A model generated the notes under the pieces. It worked only from the letters and a program-made list of their open reading frames with translations. It searched no databases and had not been told where the DNA came from. The translations under genes and the position numbers were made by a program. Source: Apostichopus japonicus (Eukaryota > Echinodermata > Holothuroidea > Aspidochirotida > Stichopodidae). From it: a stretch of DNA of 64,000 nt. The stretch spans positions 24,597,501 through 24,661,500 of the forward strand of contig NC_092568.1 in assembly GCF_037975245.1 (NCBI RefSeq). Reading direction: 5' to 3'. This document shows, piece after piece, positions 26,000 to 37,320 of the stretch. The stretch's first letter is position 1. Each line of letters opens with the position of its first letter.

Positions 26000-26222
26000 A
26001 TTTAGATCCTCCTGCAAGCAGGAACTCGCGAAGAAGCCTCATTGGCTTATCAAGCCGCAAGCTGACCGAAGTCAGTCTCTTACATTCATATTTACTGTCC
26101 ATGATTATGAAGTGTCAATTGTCAACAACTCTGTAACTGGACGACATACATTAATCTGGGAGTGACTCGAACCGGGGACCTTATGATTGAAAGGCACTGG
26201 CGTTAACCACTGAGCTAAAACT
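26000..26222 (-). mobile_element. tRNA-derived SINE (family S1)
   Basis: The minus strand starts with a tRNA-like head (box A TAGCTCAGTGGTTAACGCC, box B CCCGGTTCGAGTCAC) and ends with a conserved 3' domain around 26005-26080 (GCGAGTTCCTGCTTGC on the minus strand). It is clearly homologous along its length to 32056-32305. Confidence 0.8.
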
Positions 26223-26459
26223 CCTTGATTTTTTATTCGTCCTTTGATTCGTCCTTCGCAAGAACCTTGCTCTTCGATGATCTTTTGACTTTCACACATT
26301 AAGTCAATGGGGCCTCTCCAATGAGTCAAACGAATGCGAGGGAAATCAGACAGTAAAATCCCATTGACTTTGTACAGAGGTTGTTCATTGTCTTCACGGA
26401 GCCTTCCCTCCATTTGTAAAAATACACCGAAGTCATCATTTAAAATTTAACACACCATT

Positions 26460-27010
26460 CATGATAGGGAATGTGTTTTTAAAGCATTCATAAACATGAA
26501 CTATTAAATATTCATTCTAAACCAATCAAAAAGTTTATAGAACATCGAAATCATGAAGGCTTGGATGCACAGGCAACCCTAAACAGTCGAATATAGTACT
26601 AGTGGCCCAAGTAGACTCCTTACAACAAGTATGTGGAAATCCCAATGTGTTTACAAGTTGTAACCACGTTATTCCGAGTTTGCACTATTAAAATCCATAA
26701 GGTTATGACACAAGACCTCTTTAGAGCTTATATGCAGAAAATTATTTCAACAATTCACAATTATCTGTCACTTGGGGAAAACATATTCACCATCAAAACA
26801 TGGAATTGCCCAGTTGGTTAGGCTTCACTGTGCCATACACTAACAAAGATCTATAGGAAAGTATTAGGCTTGTTAACAAAAAAACTTGAAGAAGAAACTG
26901 TTTTGTGTCAAAGTACCAATACACTTAAGGTGGCCACACCTCCAAAAAATTTTCATGATGTATTTTCTTCATGTCATCAGACACAAGTCGCAAAATATAC
27001 AAAAATGAAG
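26460..27010. repeat. Dispersed repeat R2, copy lacking a SINE
   Basis: It is homologous to 45590-46420 (shared phrases GGCAACCC and CCAATACACTTAAGGTGG). At about 26911-26918 it is uninterrupted where the other copy carries a SINE, so it acts as an empty site. Confidence 0.65.
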
Positions 27011-27627
27011 GAGTTTTGAGAAAGTTTGTTGTAATTCGCTGAAATTTGTTTTGCAAAGTTTTACACTCGACTGCACATAAAACTGTAAATATAACTGTCA
27101 TTCTGGAAAAATAAAAATTTGAAGTCTGATTCTTGCATTTTCACTGTATCCATTAGAAATGGTCTGATTAGACACTTTACTGCTCCTCAAATGACGTAGT
27201 GCTGCATAAATGAAAAATGCTGTCATGCCCTTATTCAGATTCATTTTTGCCGTCTTGCCCTTCCCATTTGCCATAATGCCTTTCACCACTGGAACCTACC
27301 AGTGGATTTTTTGCTTTGCCCTTTGAAGCTTCTGTCAAGCCCTGTGACAGTGTAGCTGATTATTCACAATTTTATTGTTTTCATTCCTGGTCCTGCACCA
27401 GTATCACTGTAACTAAGGCTAGGCCTATGTCATCACAAATGCTGTATCAACTACACTACAGGCTTCTTTTACTCCTTGTCCTTAGTCCGTCTATGTTCCT
27501 AACATCGCCAATGGCACTGCAAATGATACGCTTGGCCTAGCATATGCAAATCACACATAAAACAGTGGTGGAAGTCAAGTATACTCAATTATTTTAAGGT
27601 GCGAATTTGCAAAATGCATTAACAATA

Positions 27628-27901
27628 CAAAGTGGCTATTCTTACGACTGTTCGTAAGAATAATTTCCGATAACGCATGCGCAGTTGCTATTTTTATGAC
27701 AGGAGTACTATTTTTTACGACCAGGAGTAACAATAATTTCCGGTTAGGGTTAGTGTTAGGATTGGGGTTTAGGGTTAAAGTTAGGGTTACCCCTACTACA
27801 TGCGCAGTTGCTTTATTTACTTTACTGCGCTTGAATTCGCCTTTGTCGTAAGAATAGTTTATAAATAATTGTTACGACTAGTCGTAAGAATAGCCACGGC
27901 C
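27628..27901. mobile_element. MITE with 9-bp target duplication, 274 bp
   Basis: Long inverted ends built on GTGGCTATTCTTACGACT are bordered by perfect 9-bp repeats TTAACAATA at 27619-27627 and 27902-27910. The outermost 4 bp of the two ends differ. Each arm folds on itself (TTCTTACGACT..GTCGTAAGAA). The centre carries TTAGGG/GGGTTA-like telomere-type repeats at about 27744-27790. A 9-bp TSD is typical of Mutator-like elements, but the superfamily is not proven. Confidence 0.75.
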
Positions 27902-27910
27902 TTAACAATA

Positions 27911-28797
27911 ACATTATTAAGTTATAAACGCCATTATTTTCGCAGAACTAGGTATGCACCTTATGTTATGCGAAATCCTAACACAGTCCTAACGTTACAC
28001 GTTGGAAGATGTTACATCGATTGTAAATGCAAATGCTGATATTGACCAGGATTGTTTCACAATAATGGTGATGTTCAAATCCTTCCTTAAACATTAACTC
28101 AAAACCCTTAAAACTTACTTACAATTGATCACCTTCGAAACAACTGCGTTACACTTGGAATCAGATGAAAACATGCACTTCGTTGATGGTTTAGTAATTG
28201 GATTGTTGCATTAGTAATTTACTAGACTGCAGTACATGTACATACTGTGCACCCAATTTATTATATATAGCTGTAAATTTGATTGTTTTACTGTTTAGCT
28301 AGCAAGCCGAGGGATTTGGAATAGTGACACTACATTCGTAATCGCTGCTGTTAGCTTAGAACATATGGAACGCCAAATTACACAAACTCAAGACTAAATG
28401 CTACTGCTCGAAATGCAAATGATTAGGTAGGCCCAGAGCCCTATATAAGGCTCTGGGTAGGCCTATGTCCAAAATCAGGCGCGTATCCAGGGGGGGCGTT
28501 GAGGGCGCGCCCCGCGGGTAAGGAAAAGAGGAGAGAAAAAAAGAGAAGAAAAAAGGGAAAAAGAGGGAGAAAAAAGAAAAGGAGGAGAGGGAGGAAGGGA
28601 AAAGAAAAAGAAGAAAGAGAGAAAACGGAGAAAAGGAGGAAGTAGAAGATAAACGCCAAGACCTCGGGAAGAGAAAGAGGAACAGTCATAATTACAGCGC
28701 TGATCCCTATTATATACACAGGGTAGCCAGTGACAGATCGAAGATTACAGAGGGGACGTGCGCCTCACCCTACCCCTTACACCGACAACTCCATTTT
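27911..28797. other. Gene-free stretch with one transposon end
   Basis: No gene recognised. A hAT-like terminus CAGGCGCGTATCCAG starts at 28478 but has no matching right end nearby, so it is probably a truncated element. The polypurine tract follows. Confidence 0.4.
28519..28690 (+). repeat. Polypurine (A/G) tract
   Basis: About 170 bp almost entirely of A and G (GGAAAAGAGGAGAG type). The complementary open frame is a low-complexity artefact. Confidence 0.8.
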
Positions 28798-29349
28798 TAG
28801 CTCATACCAGCATGCTGGTGTGAGCTATTGTTACAGTGCGGCGTCTATCACTCTATCACTCTATCCGTCGATCAACAATCGGTAAAACCGCTCCCACTCA
28901 CACAGTATTTAATGGAATTTCATGAAACTTGGACACAAGGACCATTGGGTATAGGGCCATCAGAGATGGTCCGAAATTTGGGGTCAATTGTCACCTGTGG
29001 GCCGTAATGGGCCATTTTGTGGAAATACGCAAAATGCTTCTTCTCCTACAGATTCCATGGTACAATGTTGAGGGTTTGTCACGATAGTACTATGGAAGTT
29101 TTACCTTCAGGATGTTCATGAATTTGAGATCAAAGATCAACTACGGGTCTTTTGTGGCCCTGGCCGCCGCCCTATATTTTCAAATTGCTCCTGTTCGTAC
29201 AGTGTATGGCCAGTTATAATGAAACTTGGTCACAACGTTCCTCGGGATGAGGGTTATGAGGGGTGTTCGGAAAATTGAGGTCAAATGTCATTTAGGGGGT
29301 CATCAGGGGCAGTGGCGGAGATTTCTTGTCAGAAGTGGGGGGGTTGCAG

Positions 29350-29644
29350 CAGGCGCGTAGCCAGGAATTTGCCAAGGGAGGGGCGAAACTGTAGATTCGG
29401 CATTGCAAACTATCTAAGCGTAGCGCCACCATGAGTTGGCGCGAAGCGTACAAGAAAATTTTGGCTGTAAATGCCTCCCAGATCGCCGGAAATGGCACTT
29501 CCCATGCCTTGTTAGTTGTATCTTAGCATTTTCTCTTTTGAAAATACTAGCGATATCATAAAAACCTTAAAAATTTTTGTAAAAAATATGCTCAAGGGGG
29601 GGGGCGGCTGCCCCCTTCGCCCCCCCCCCTTGGCTACGCGCCTG
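29350..29644 (+). mobile_element. hAT-type MITE, 295 bp, nested
   Basis: Termini CAGGCGCGTAGCCA and TGGCTACGCGCCTG have perfect 8-bp TSDs GGTTGCAG (29342-29349 and 29645-29652). It carries the shared module at 29409-29511, 59 bp from its left end. The same family as 39969-40280. Confidence 0.9.
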
Positions 29645-30410
29645 GGTTGCAGGCCATTGATGAAATAAAAAGTCATAACTGCTGGCTCACTATCTACGTG
29701 GAGCGCCACCATAAGTTGGCGCGAAGTGCACAAGAATTTTTTGGCAAATATTGCCTCCCAGATTGCAGTAAATGGCACTGCCCAGGCCTTGAAAAGCTGC
29801 ATTTAACCAGGGGCGTATGCAGGATTTTCTAACCCGGGGGCGCGTATTACTATCTAAGCGGAGCGCCACCATAGGTTAGCGCGCAGCGTACAAGCAAATT
29901 TCTGGTTTTGGTACCCCCAGATCACCGGAAATGGCACTTCTCGGGCTTGAAACTGACCAACCATATGTACACTTTTGCCTGAGAACCAAGTTTTTTCCAA
30001 ATACTTTTTTTCTCATCTATAACCTTTTGAAGATTGTCACCAGTCACACATCATGTTCGACTTCATCACATATCCTGTGGATCATTGCTTTTGTAGGTGC
30101 ATCGCGGCCCACAATATCCGTCAGCCCCACTGTTCAGAATTTGAAAATTCACAATTCTCGTGAATAAATTCACTTCAAAACATACCCATAATGTTGCACA
30201 AAATATCATCTATGGACAACCGATATAGAAAAACCTCCTTCAAACCCTAACAGACGGGTCAAAATTGCACGAGTATGATGAAGTATGATGAAGAATGTTG
30301 GTTAGGGAATTTTCGAAAATTCAGACGGCTACTAAAAAATTTCGTTGAAGGAAATAAAAATACACCAGATATTTCCGAAACCGAACACTACACACATCGA
30401 CAGTTTTGAG

Positions 30411-30968
30411 CATGGGCGCAGATCAGTCTTGGATAATGGTGGGGACGCGTGTCTGTTCTATGACACTATCTAAGCGGAGCGCAACCATGGGTTCGCGCGT
30501 AGCGTACGATTTTTTTGGGCAAATATACCTCCCAGATCGCCGGAAATAACACTTCCCAGACCTAATGATGCTCCTAAACCTCCTTAAGTTTTAGATCTCA
30601 TGGCTTAGAAATTTAGTTTGGAGAAATACATGGGCGTCTGCAGAAGGAAAATCAGGGGACAAATAATCCAAGTAGACTTTTGTATATACGATGGGTCTGG
30701 GGTCCTCTCCCAGAAAACAAATATAGACTGCCGCAAATGCGATTTCCGTCCTATATTTAACAACTGTGGATAAAATACAATAAAATGAGAACTGCTGCAT
30801 GTCATTTGCACAATGCTGGATCAAACTGCGCCAAAGTTCAATACAGGGGAACTTGAAATGCAGCTATTGGTCAAGACAAATTGGTGGGGACACGGTATAT
30901 CATGTCCCCGCTACTGAAAAAGTTGGTGGGGACGCGTCCCGCAGTCCTCACCAGGATCTGCGCCCATG
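30411..30968 (+). mobile_element. hAT-type MITE, 558 bp, nested
   Basis: Termini CATGGGCGCAGATC and GATCTGCGCCCATG are bordered by GTTTTGAG (30403-30410) and GTTTGGAG (30969-30976), a TSD with one substitution. The shared module lies at 30464-30563, 53 bp from the left end. The other subterminal part repeats GGTGGGGACGCG. Confidence 0.85.
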
Positions 30969-32055
30969 GTTTGGAGGCTGTTTATCGTGGAACGCCATTT
31001 TCATGCTCACTGATATGATGTGATATCTGCTGTTTGCTTTACTAATTCGAATAATTTTGTCACTGTTCCTCTTTCTCTTCCCGTTTTCTTGCCGTATTTT
31101 CTACTCCATCCTTTTCTCCTTTTCTCTTTCTTCTTTTTCTTTTCCTTCCTTCACCTCGTTGAAGTTGGCAAGTGTATACAGATCCAAAGCTATTCAACAG
31201 CAACAAAACGTTATTTTGTGTATGTCTGTTGTGGGGTGAAGTTAGCGCTATGAGCTACAAGTTCCAATGCGCAAGGTGGGGGAAAGGGGCTAGAAATAAT
31301 GTATGGGTCAATTCTAACTCGGTTTTCGGTCGTTAATTGTTGATGTATAGCCTACCGGTAAAAGGTTGAAATGACTTTAACAATTTCAAATATAATAATT
31401 TGATTTATTATGCCATTTGGAGCACATAACATAGGCTATAACAGAACATTACTGGCAAAAACTAGGGGGGGTTGATTGTGTGGGCCAACCCCCCCTCTTC
31501 AAAAAGTGGGGGGGTTAAAACCCCCCCAACCCCCCCTGTTTCTCCGCCAGTGATCAGGGGTCATTCTTTGTAATATTTTCAAATATCTCAATCTCCTCAA
31601 GATTTTGATGGATCATATTCAAAGTTGAACTGATGATTGTTGGATTGTGTATGAATAAGATGATGCCTAATAATTTTTGGTCAAAAGTTAATTAATTACA
31701 ATTAATCCCCATTGTTTAAAAAAATCTGGACCTTCACCTTTTGCCAAAGCTCCTTTAATTTGTCTCCCAGTCTCTGCAGTGTTTGTTTACATTTGTGGTT
31801 AAGCTCTGCAGAGGCTGTTAGTGGAATTAAAGCAGGACTGGGAGTTGTTATTAACTGTTGAACTGTAAGCATGAGAGCCCTATAGCCAATCAGCACTTGC
31901 CGATTCTTAGAAGTCTTTGAGCCTGAGGTATGTAGGCAGCCAGCCAAAATTTTGGCAAGGAGTGCTTCAGTATGGAACGCGAAAAGGGCAACCATATTTC
32001 GTTGTATAAACTAAGTTTGTTGCAGTCTAAACTAAAGTTGTTGCTGCTGTTTTGT

Positions 32056-32305
32056 ATGTATGTATGTATGTATATGTGATCTTCCCGCAAGCAGGAACTC
32101 GCGAAAGAAGCCATGGAGGCTTGTAGACTCGCAAGCTGACCGAAGCCAATCTCTCGGCACACATCCATTTAACGTCCATGTCGGGAAGTTGTTATTGAAC
32201 AACACCCTTGCCAGACGACACACATTGCTGTCGGCGGGGAATCGAACCGGGGATCTCATGACTGGGAGACGCCGGCGTTAACCACTAGGCTATACACTCC
32301 GCCTT
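32056..32305 (-). mobile_element. tRNA-derived SINE (family S1)
   Basis: On the minus strand the head has box A TAGCCTAGTGGTTAACGCC and box B CCCGGTTCGATTCCCC. The 3' domain matches 26000-26080, and the 3' tail is a TGTA microsatellite (32055-32075). It is better preserved than the 26-kb copy. Confidence 0.85.
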
Positions 32306-32828
32306 TTTACCACGTTTACCACGTTTACCACGTTTTACCACGTTGTTGCTCAACTCACGTTGTTATTTTAACTTCCGTTGTCTAAACATACGTCGTTGTC
32401 TAAACTTACGTTGTTGCTATCGGCGCTGTTCAAAATTGCTCAACCGCGTAATGTATACCAGAATGCAAAATGCATTGAGGTTTCGATGACTTCAGTACAC
32501 TAGAAAGGTGTTAGTATAAGCAGAACTAGCTGTTACTATATAAATGGCCCGAACCACCATTTTGATACATTAAATAAACACAGGTCAGTCTACTGTACGT
32601 GGCTATACACACCTGCACCAAAAACAATAGGGGTCTTGGAGGTCCAAGTCCATTTGGAGTCACCAAACGCAAACTTGTGGAAACCTTGTTCTATAAGCTA
32701 CCGTATCTCCCACAGCCAGCCTATCAGATAACTTGTGCGTTACAACTCATACGAATAGGAGGCTGCATGGTAAACAACTTTTAAAATGTTATCATGTTAT
32801 ACCTATAGGCTATGCATATACGCTGTGA

Positions 32829-33080
32829 ATTAATGTCGGAAATCAAGTACAACGTCGAGTGTCTAGACAAAGTACCAGCATAAAAATACTGCACTTTTAA
32901 ACTGATTTCATTGAGCCCCTCCAACAATGTGTAGAGATAATCTGGGAATGTCGGTAATCAAGTAAAACGAGTGTCGAGACAAAATGCCAGCATAAAATAC
33001 TGTACTTAAAATTGAATTATTGAACCATTACATGATGTCTGGATATGTTGTGAATGTCGGCAATCAAGTAAAACGAATGA
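32829..33080 (+). repeat. Tandem repeat, unit about 107-115 bp, 2.3 copies
   Basis: Units begin AATGTCGGNAATCAAGTA at about 32833, 32947 and 33054 and share GACAAA.T.CCAGCATAAAA. Confidence 0.75.
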
Positions 33081-33390
33081 CAGTAATATTACTAAAGAAA
33101 AATGTTTTCGTCCCGATAGAACACCAATTGCGTTTATTATATGACCTATACTTTTACTAGTGTTTATAGTTGAGAAGATGCGATCTTATCACTGCCTGTA
33201 CTTTGTGAATGCTCTGCACAATATATATATATATGGCGGATGCCATACAGTGCCCTAGCTTCGCTGTTTTACAAGGGCGGCCGTCCGACCTTAATTTCGC
33301 CTGCCCTGCGACTCTTTTCTCCTATAATATTATATTTTAATAATTTTTTTGAAAAGAAAGAATGATGTTCGTTCACAATGTGTTCACAAC

Positions 33391-33700
33391 GGAACTTTAG
33401 ATAGCAACGAAAGTGTAGACATCAACGTGAGTTTAGACATCAACCGTAAGTTAACTTAGCAACGAAAGTTTTAGACATCAACGTGAGTTTAGACATCAAC
33501 CGTAAGGTTTATAAATCAACGTGAGTTTAGACATTAAGGCGCGTTTAGTCGTCAACGTGACTTTAGACATCAACGTAGTTTAGACATCAACGAACAACAG
33601 CAACATGGTAAACTAGCAGCAACAGCTTCAGTTTAGACAGCAACAAACTTAGTTTAGGCAACGAAACAAACTTAGTTTAGGCAACGAAATACGGTTTCCC
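33391..33700 (+). repeat. Minisatellite, unit about 17-20 bp (GTTTAGACATCAACGTGA)
   Basis: It forms the right arm of the foldback-like element. Inverted relatives lie at 32005-32045 and 32310-32430 in the left arm. Confidence 0.75.
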
Positions 33701-34286
33701 TTTTCGCGTTCCATACTTCAGGTCTGCTCAGGTAGAGGGGAGAAAGTTTAATAGGGTAGGTCAGTGGTATTGTTTGAGAGAGTGGGTAAAACAGGATTTA
33801 AAGGGGGGAAAATAGGAATTATAGCCAGTGGTGTGGCCAGTATTCTGCTAACGGAGGGGGGGGGGGTATCCCTCATGGGCCCAAAATTGGGTGGAATATG
33901 AAAAATGGCCTGAAATTTGGTGGGCCATAAAGTTTTGTTGGCCCTACATATTTAAGCTCGAAAAGGTATGAGCTTCTGCACCATTGGTGCTCTAGTTGAC
34001 GTTTCCATTTTTCCTCTCTCACTAATGTATCTATATATATATATACTGGTCTAGCATAACGCGTGCAGTGTGTGTATGGACGCCTTGAACAATTGTTCAA
34101 TTGTGCAATGGAACCAACTGTGGCTGGTCTTGAACTCGACCAAGTCGTCGGGGAACATGACGCATTTCGGGAAGGGGCGACCGCCCCCCCCCCCCGAGCA
34201 AATTTTCTCTATGATATCGTACTGCTTTGAAATGCTGCAAGCTCTGTGGATATAAATACATACACACATATACACATATATAAATT

Positions 34287-34287
34287 G

Positions 34288-34322
<35 letters not shown>

Positions 34323-34356
34323 GTATGTATGTATATATATATATATATATATATAT
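34287..34356. repeat. (TA)n with TGTA interruptions
   Basis: It borders the block starting TGAGGACCCTCCC. The same TA-then-block junction occurs at 39178 and 58592. Confidence 0.9.
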
Positions 34357-36594
34357 GAGGACCCTCCCTCTCATTTATCTTGAAATCCTGAACCCTAACA
34401 AATTGGCCACGTCTTCTTTCATCGTTCTGTATGCGGCTATTTTCCGCGGTACTGTAAGTCAACGGGAATGTGGTTACCCATGCAACCATATTCGTGAATT
34501 TTCATTGGCGTAATTTGATATTTATTCAGGTTAACCAGTAAAAATTATCACCAAACTGGCACTTTTGAATGAAACAAATGGGAAAAAGGCACATCTTATT
34601 ATTTTGAAAAGATATATACTTGAGTTTTTCAAACTAGTGGGAGGAGAAAGGGGTGGGGCACCTGTCAACTCTGCCAACTCCCATGAAGTTTGTAAAATTC
34701 TTGACCAAACACAAACAGCTATAGGCCTACATGCATGATTTCAGCTTGTTCGGTGACGGATGAATTGGTTTGGTGGCGCTCCGCTTAGATAGTAACAAGA
34801 CGCCCTCCCAGGAAATGGTCAAGGCCCCCCAGCACCACCCCCCCACTTAAGAAAATCCTGGCTACGCCACTGCTTGGCGCGGTATCTCAAGCTAACTGTT
34901 ATTAGTTCCCGTATTAGCTGGGAAATGTCCGTCACTTGTGTTAAACTAAAATATCCTTTCAGTATAATGTTACATACTCAAAATCCAGGGTTTTACATGG
35001 TTCACCAAAAATACTTAATTTAGGCACAAGTATATGCACACAGAGATGCGAGTATTGGTATGACTTATCAGTTGTTTCTCGACTAAAAGTAAAACATAAA
35101 ACAAAGCGTATACATGATAGGATCAGTTTGTCGTATAGAACAAGAGTATATATAAGCAAAAGATGAACGAAGACAATGCCTATAATCTAAATCTCTTTAT
35201 CTTTCTTTTCTGAAGAGTGTCAAAGGGTATACAGAGCAATTTACAACATTCCCTCCACCATTTACTCCACCATTCTCTCCACCATTTCTATGTTCTGTGG
35301 TAGTCATGTTCACGTTCAAGTTTCGATCTTCGGTTCTTGCCCAAATCTGTCCAAGTATAGAGAACACAGAGAAGTTATTATTGGTATTGAACGATGACAA
35401 TAACGGTATAAGTACCTACACCAACTTAGTAGACACTTAATCACGTGTTGCATATATTTGAATACCCCTATCAACATAATGGACTAACGTACAAAGCTTC
35501 GTGCACATTGGATTTTCATAGGGGATTACAAGGGCGTAGGAACCGAGGGGCTGGGGGGCGCCAGAGTGAAGGTTACTATATACTGTTTATTTGCATTCAT
35601 GTTAATCCGTCTTAAGGTATAAACGTTTATTTTTTATTCACTTTAGTTGGATGAGTGCATTGCGCATTTGTGACGTAATGTAGGGACTGCGTGATAGAGT
35701 ATGTCGGTACGGAATTCCGGGTTGTACGGTATCGCCCCAGCATCTCCCCTCTCTGTGACAAACGGCAGCAGAGGAGAGACCTACCAAACGTGAGACGTTT
35801 GCAACCCCCCCCCCCCCCCGCCACTGGTTTTGGTAGGGGCGTGAACCTTCCTTGTCGAAGGGCCAGAAACCCACGAAAGTTTATTTTCTATTTAAATAAG
35901 GTGACTTCTATGAAACGTTGCCATAGTCTTGTGATAGGGTGGTGGGGGGGGGTGGGAGGGGTAGAATCACAATAATCCAATAAAAATCAGAATTTTTCCA
36001 ACACGGTGGATTCATAAGGAAGTGTGCCGTACCGCAAGTTAGTAGAATTGTTGGTGAGCAAACTGACCATAATTATGTTATGCAGACAATTTTAAAGTTA
36101 GTTTGTAATATTTTCAATTTTATTATGGGTTGTACAAGGAGATAGACACAAGATTTCGATTAATTGTAAGTTCGAATTTCGTCAAATCTTTTTATAATGT
36201 TAGAAATATTACAAATAGCCTAATATTAATGACTCAGAAATCTTGTCAAAAGTGCGATATCTTTATATCTGTTACAAGATACAAAATATCCAACTGTCAT
36301 GTTTTGGACCACTGATTTTTCCAACTGTTGAAGATTCAAACCAATTAATTGGGGGGGGGGGGGTGAGACATCCCAGCATCCCACTGTAGGTAAGTATTAG
36401 TATTATTAGTAAAAGTATTATTGACATTTTTAAGCGAAACGAAAATGAATATAAGTAGAACGTTCTACTTGAACATGCTTCTAATCTTGTAACTTTAGGA
36501 TACGTACTGACTGACATAGAAAATACAAATAGTCGAAATGAGGTGATTAATACATTTTGTAAAGCAAGTACTAAAGTAGGCCTATTTCACTGAC

Positions 36595-36664
36595 CTGTAT
36601 ACGCATTAGCGCCCAACGAAGTACTGAGCAAGACAACAAGCATCAACAGGCAAGAAACCTTCAT
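36595..36664 (-). pseudogene. Orphan signal-peptide exon of a Kunitz-type gene (U1)
   Basis: The exon encodes 23 residues (MKVSCLLMLVVLLSTSLGAN then AYT), a typical signal peptide with a hydrophobic core and small residues before the likely cleavage site. It ends in a gtcagt donor in phase 1, exactly like the U2 exon at 44036-44105. The matching Kunitz exon is absent from U1 because the sequence jumps from 35567 to block C. The exon could only splice to the small downstream exon-like segment ending near 35196-35362, so I treat it as non-functional. The open frame is undamaged. Confidence 0.6.
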
Positions 36665-36769
36665 CTTAAAACGGCGTAGTAGTTACGGGAAGTGGGTGAG
36701 ACGGCTGGTATATCAGACGGGAGGTCGAAGCAGAGCGCAAGAGTGAGATTATTGCACTTCACCGTCATC

Positions 36770-36776
36770 ATTTATA
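36770..36776 (-). promoter_or_regulatory. TATA-like box upstream of the U1 signal exon
   Basis: TATAAAT on the minus strand, about 106 bp before the ATG. The position and sequence are conserved in U2 (44211-44217). Confidence 0.4.
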
Positions 36777-37234
36777 TTTATCGTCAAACAGCAGCGGAAT
36801 ACATAAGCCAATCACTGTCACGTTCTGGTCCCAACTGTATAGGTTACGTAAATTCCACTGACCAATCATAGAATAAACGAAATGGTTGGTAACTGCTGAT
36901 TGGCTGAGGCAAGTAGCATTGTTTTCGAAAAGGTCAACCACTTCCCTGAATAATATGTTCAACACCGAAGAACCGTAAAACGTGTCTAAAATTTGACTCC
37001 AATTAGCAATTTGAACTGTTGGCCACGTTGTCAAAGTTAGATTCATTTTCATGCCTGTATTTCGTTCCATATCAATATTGTACGTAAATATCTACCGGCA
37101 AGTCTAACAATTGATGTATACACATAGGCGTACGAGGCGGGGGGGGGGGCAGGGGGGTAACCTGCCCCCCAAAATTTCCAGAGGACAAGAAATTCGGGCA
37201 AAAGTCCTGAAAAATTCGGGCAGCCTAAGAGGAG

Positions 37235-37237
<3 letters not shown>

Positions 37238-37317
<80 letters not shown>
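37238..37317. repeat. (TA)n microsatellite, about 80 bp
   Basis: Uninterrupted TA run inside block C of U1. The paralogous site in U2 has only about 20 bp of non-repetitive AT. Confidence 0.95.

Positions 37318-37320
<3 letters not shown>

Larger units (their letters stand above)
25807..27344. mobile_element. Non-autonomous DNA transposon, hAT-like, 1538 bp
   Basis: Inverted ends CAGGGCTTGACA (25807) and TGTCAAGCCCTG (ending 27344) are bordered by TGACAG at 25801-25806 and 27345-27350. The duplication reads as 6 bp and could be a decayed 8-bp one. Subterminal GTGCCC/GCCC-rich blocks at both ends are related. The interior holds a SINE (26000-26222) and a segment shared with 45590-46420. No transposase ORF is seen. 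Confidence 0.65.
29310..31552. mobile_element. hAT-type element, 2243 bp, inserted in PE
   Basis: Ends CAGTGGCGGAGA and TCTCCGCCAGTG are bordered by perfect 8-bp TSDs ATCAGGGG (29302-29309 and 31553-31560). The empty site is seen in the other PE copy at 51769-51776 (one substitution). It has no intact transposase. It contains at least two younger elements (29350-29644 and 30411-30968), plus its own or a remnant module at 29688-29790 and a left end CAGGGGCGTATGCAGG at 29811 with a further module at 29849-29951. Confidence 0.88.
31970..33716. mobile_element. Foldback-like element, 1747 bp, inserted in PE
   Basis: Ends GTATGGAACGCGAAAAGGG and its inverse (CCCTTTTCGCGTTCCATAC) are bordered by TTCA (31966-31969 and 33717-33720). 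The inverted ends continue inward for over 100 bp as imperfect repeats of GTTGTCTAAACT / AGTTTAGACAAC type on opposite strands. The interior holds a SINE, a 110-bp tandem repeat, a short TA run (33221-33234) and a piece of repeat R1 (32450-32650). The superfamily is unassigned. Confidence 0.7.
28798..33995 (+). mobile_element. Palindrome-ended element PE, copy 1, interrupted by two insertions
   Basis: The element body is 28798-29309, 31561-31969 and 33721-33995 (about 1.2 kb). It is homologous in reverse to the uninterrupted copy at 51125-52268. The left end is a 30-bp near-perfect palindrome (TAGCTCA.ACCAGC / GCTGGT.TGAGCTA, 28798-28827). The right end is a short palindrome GCACCATTGGTGC followed by TCTAG. 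It contains no ORF, and the superfamily is unassigned. Confidence 0.75.

Noticed and set aside
34051-34489. Minus-strand frames of repeated YIYIYI residues here and at 37225, 39009, 57599 and 58253
   Set aside because: They are translations of TA microsatellites.
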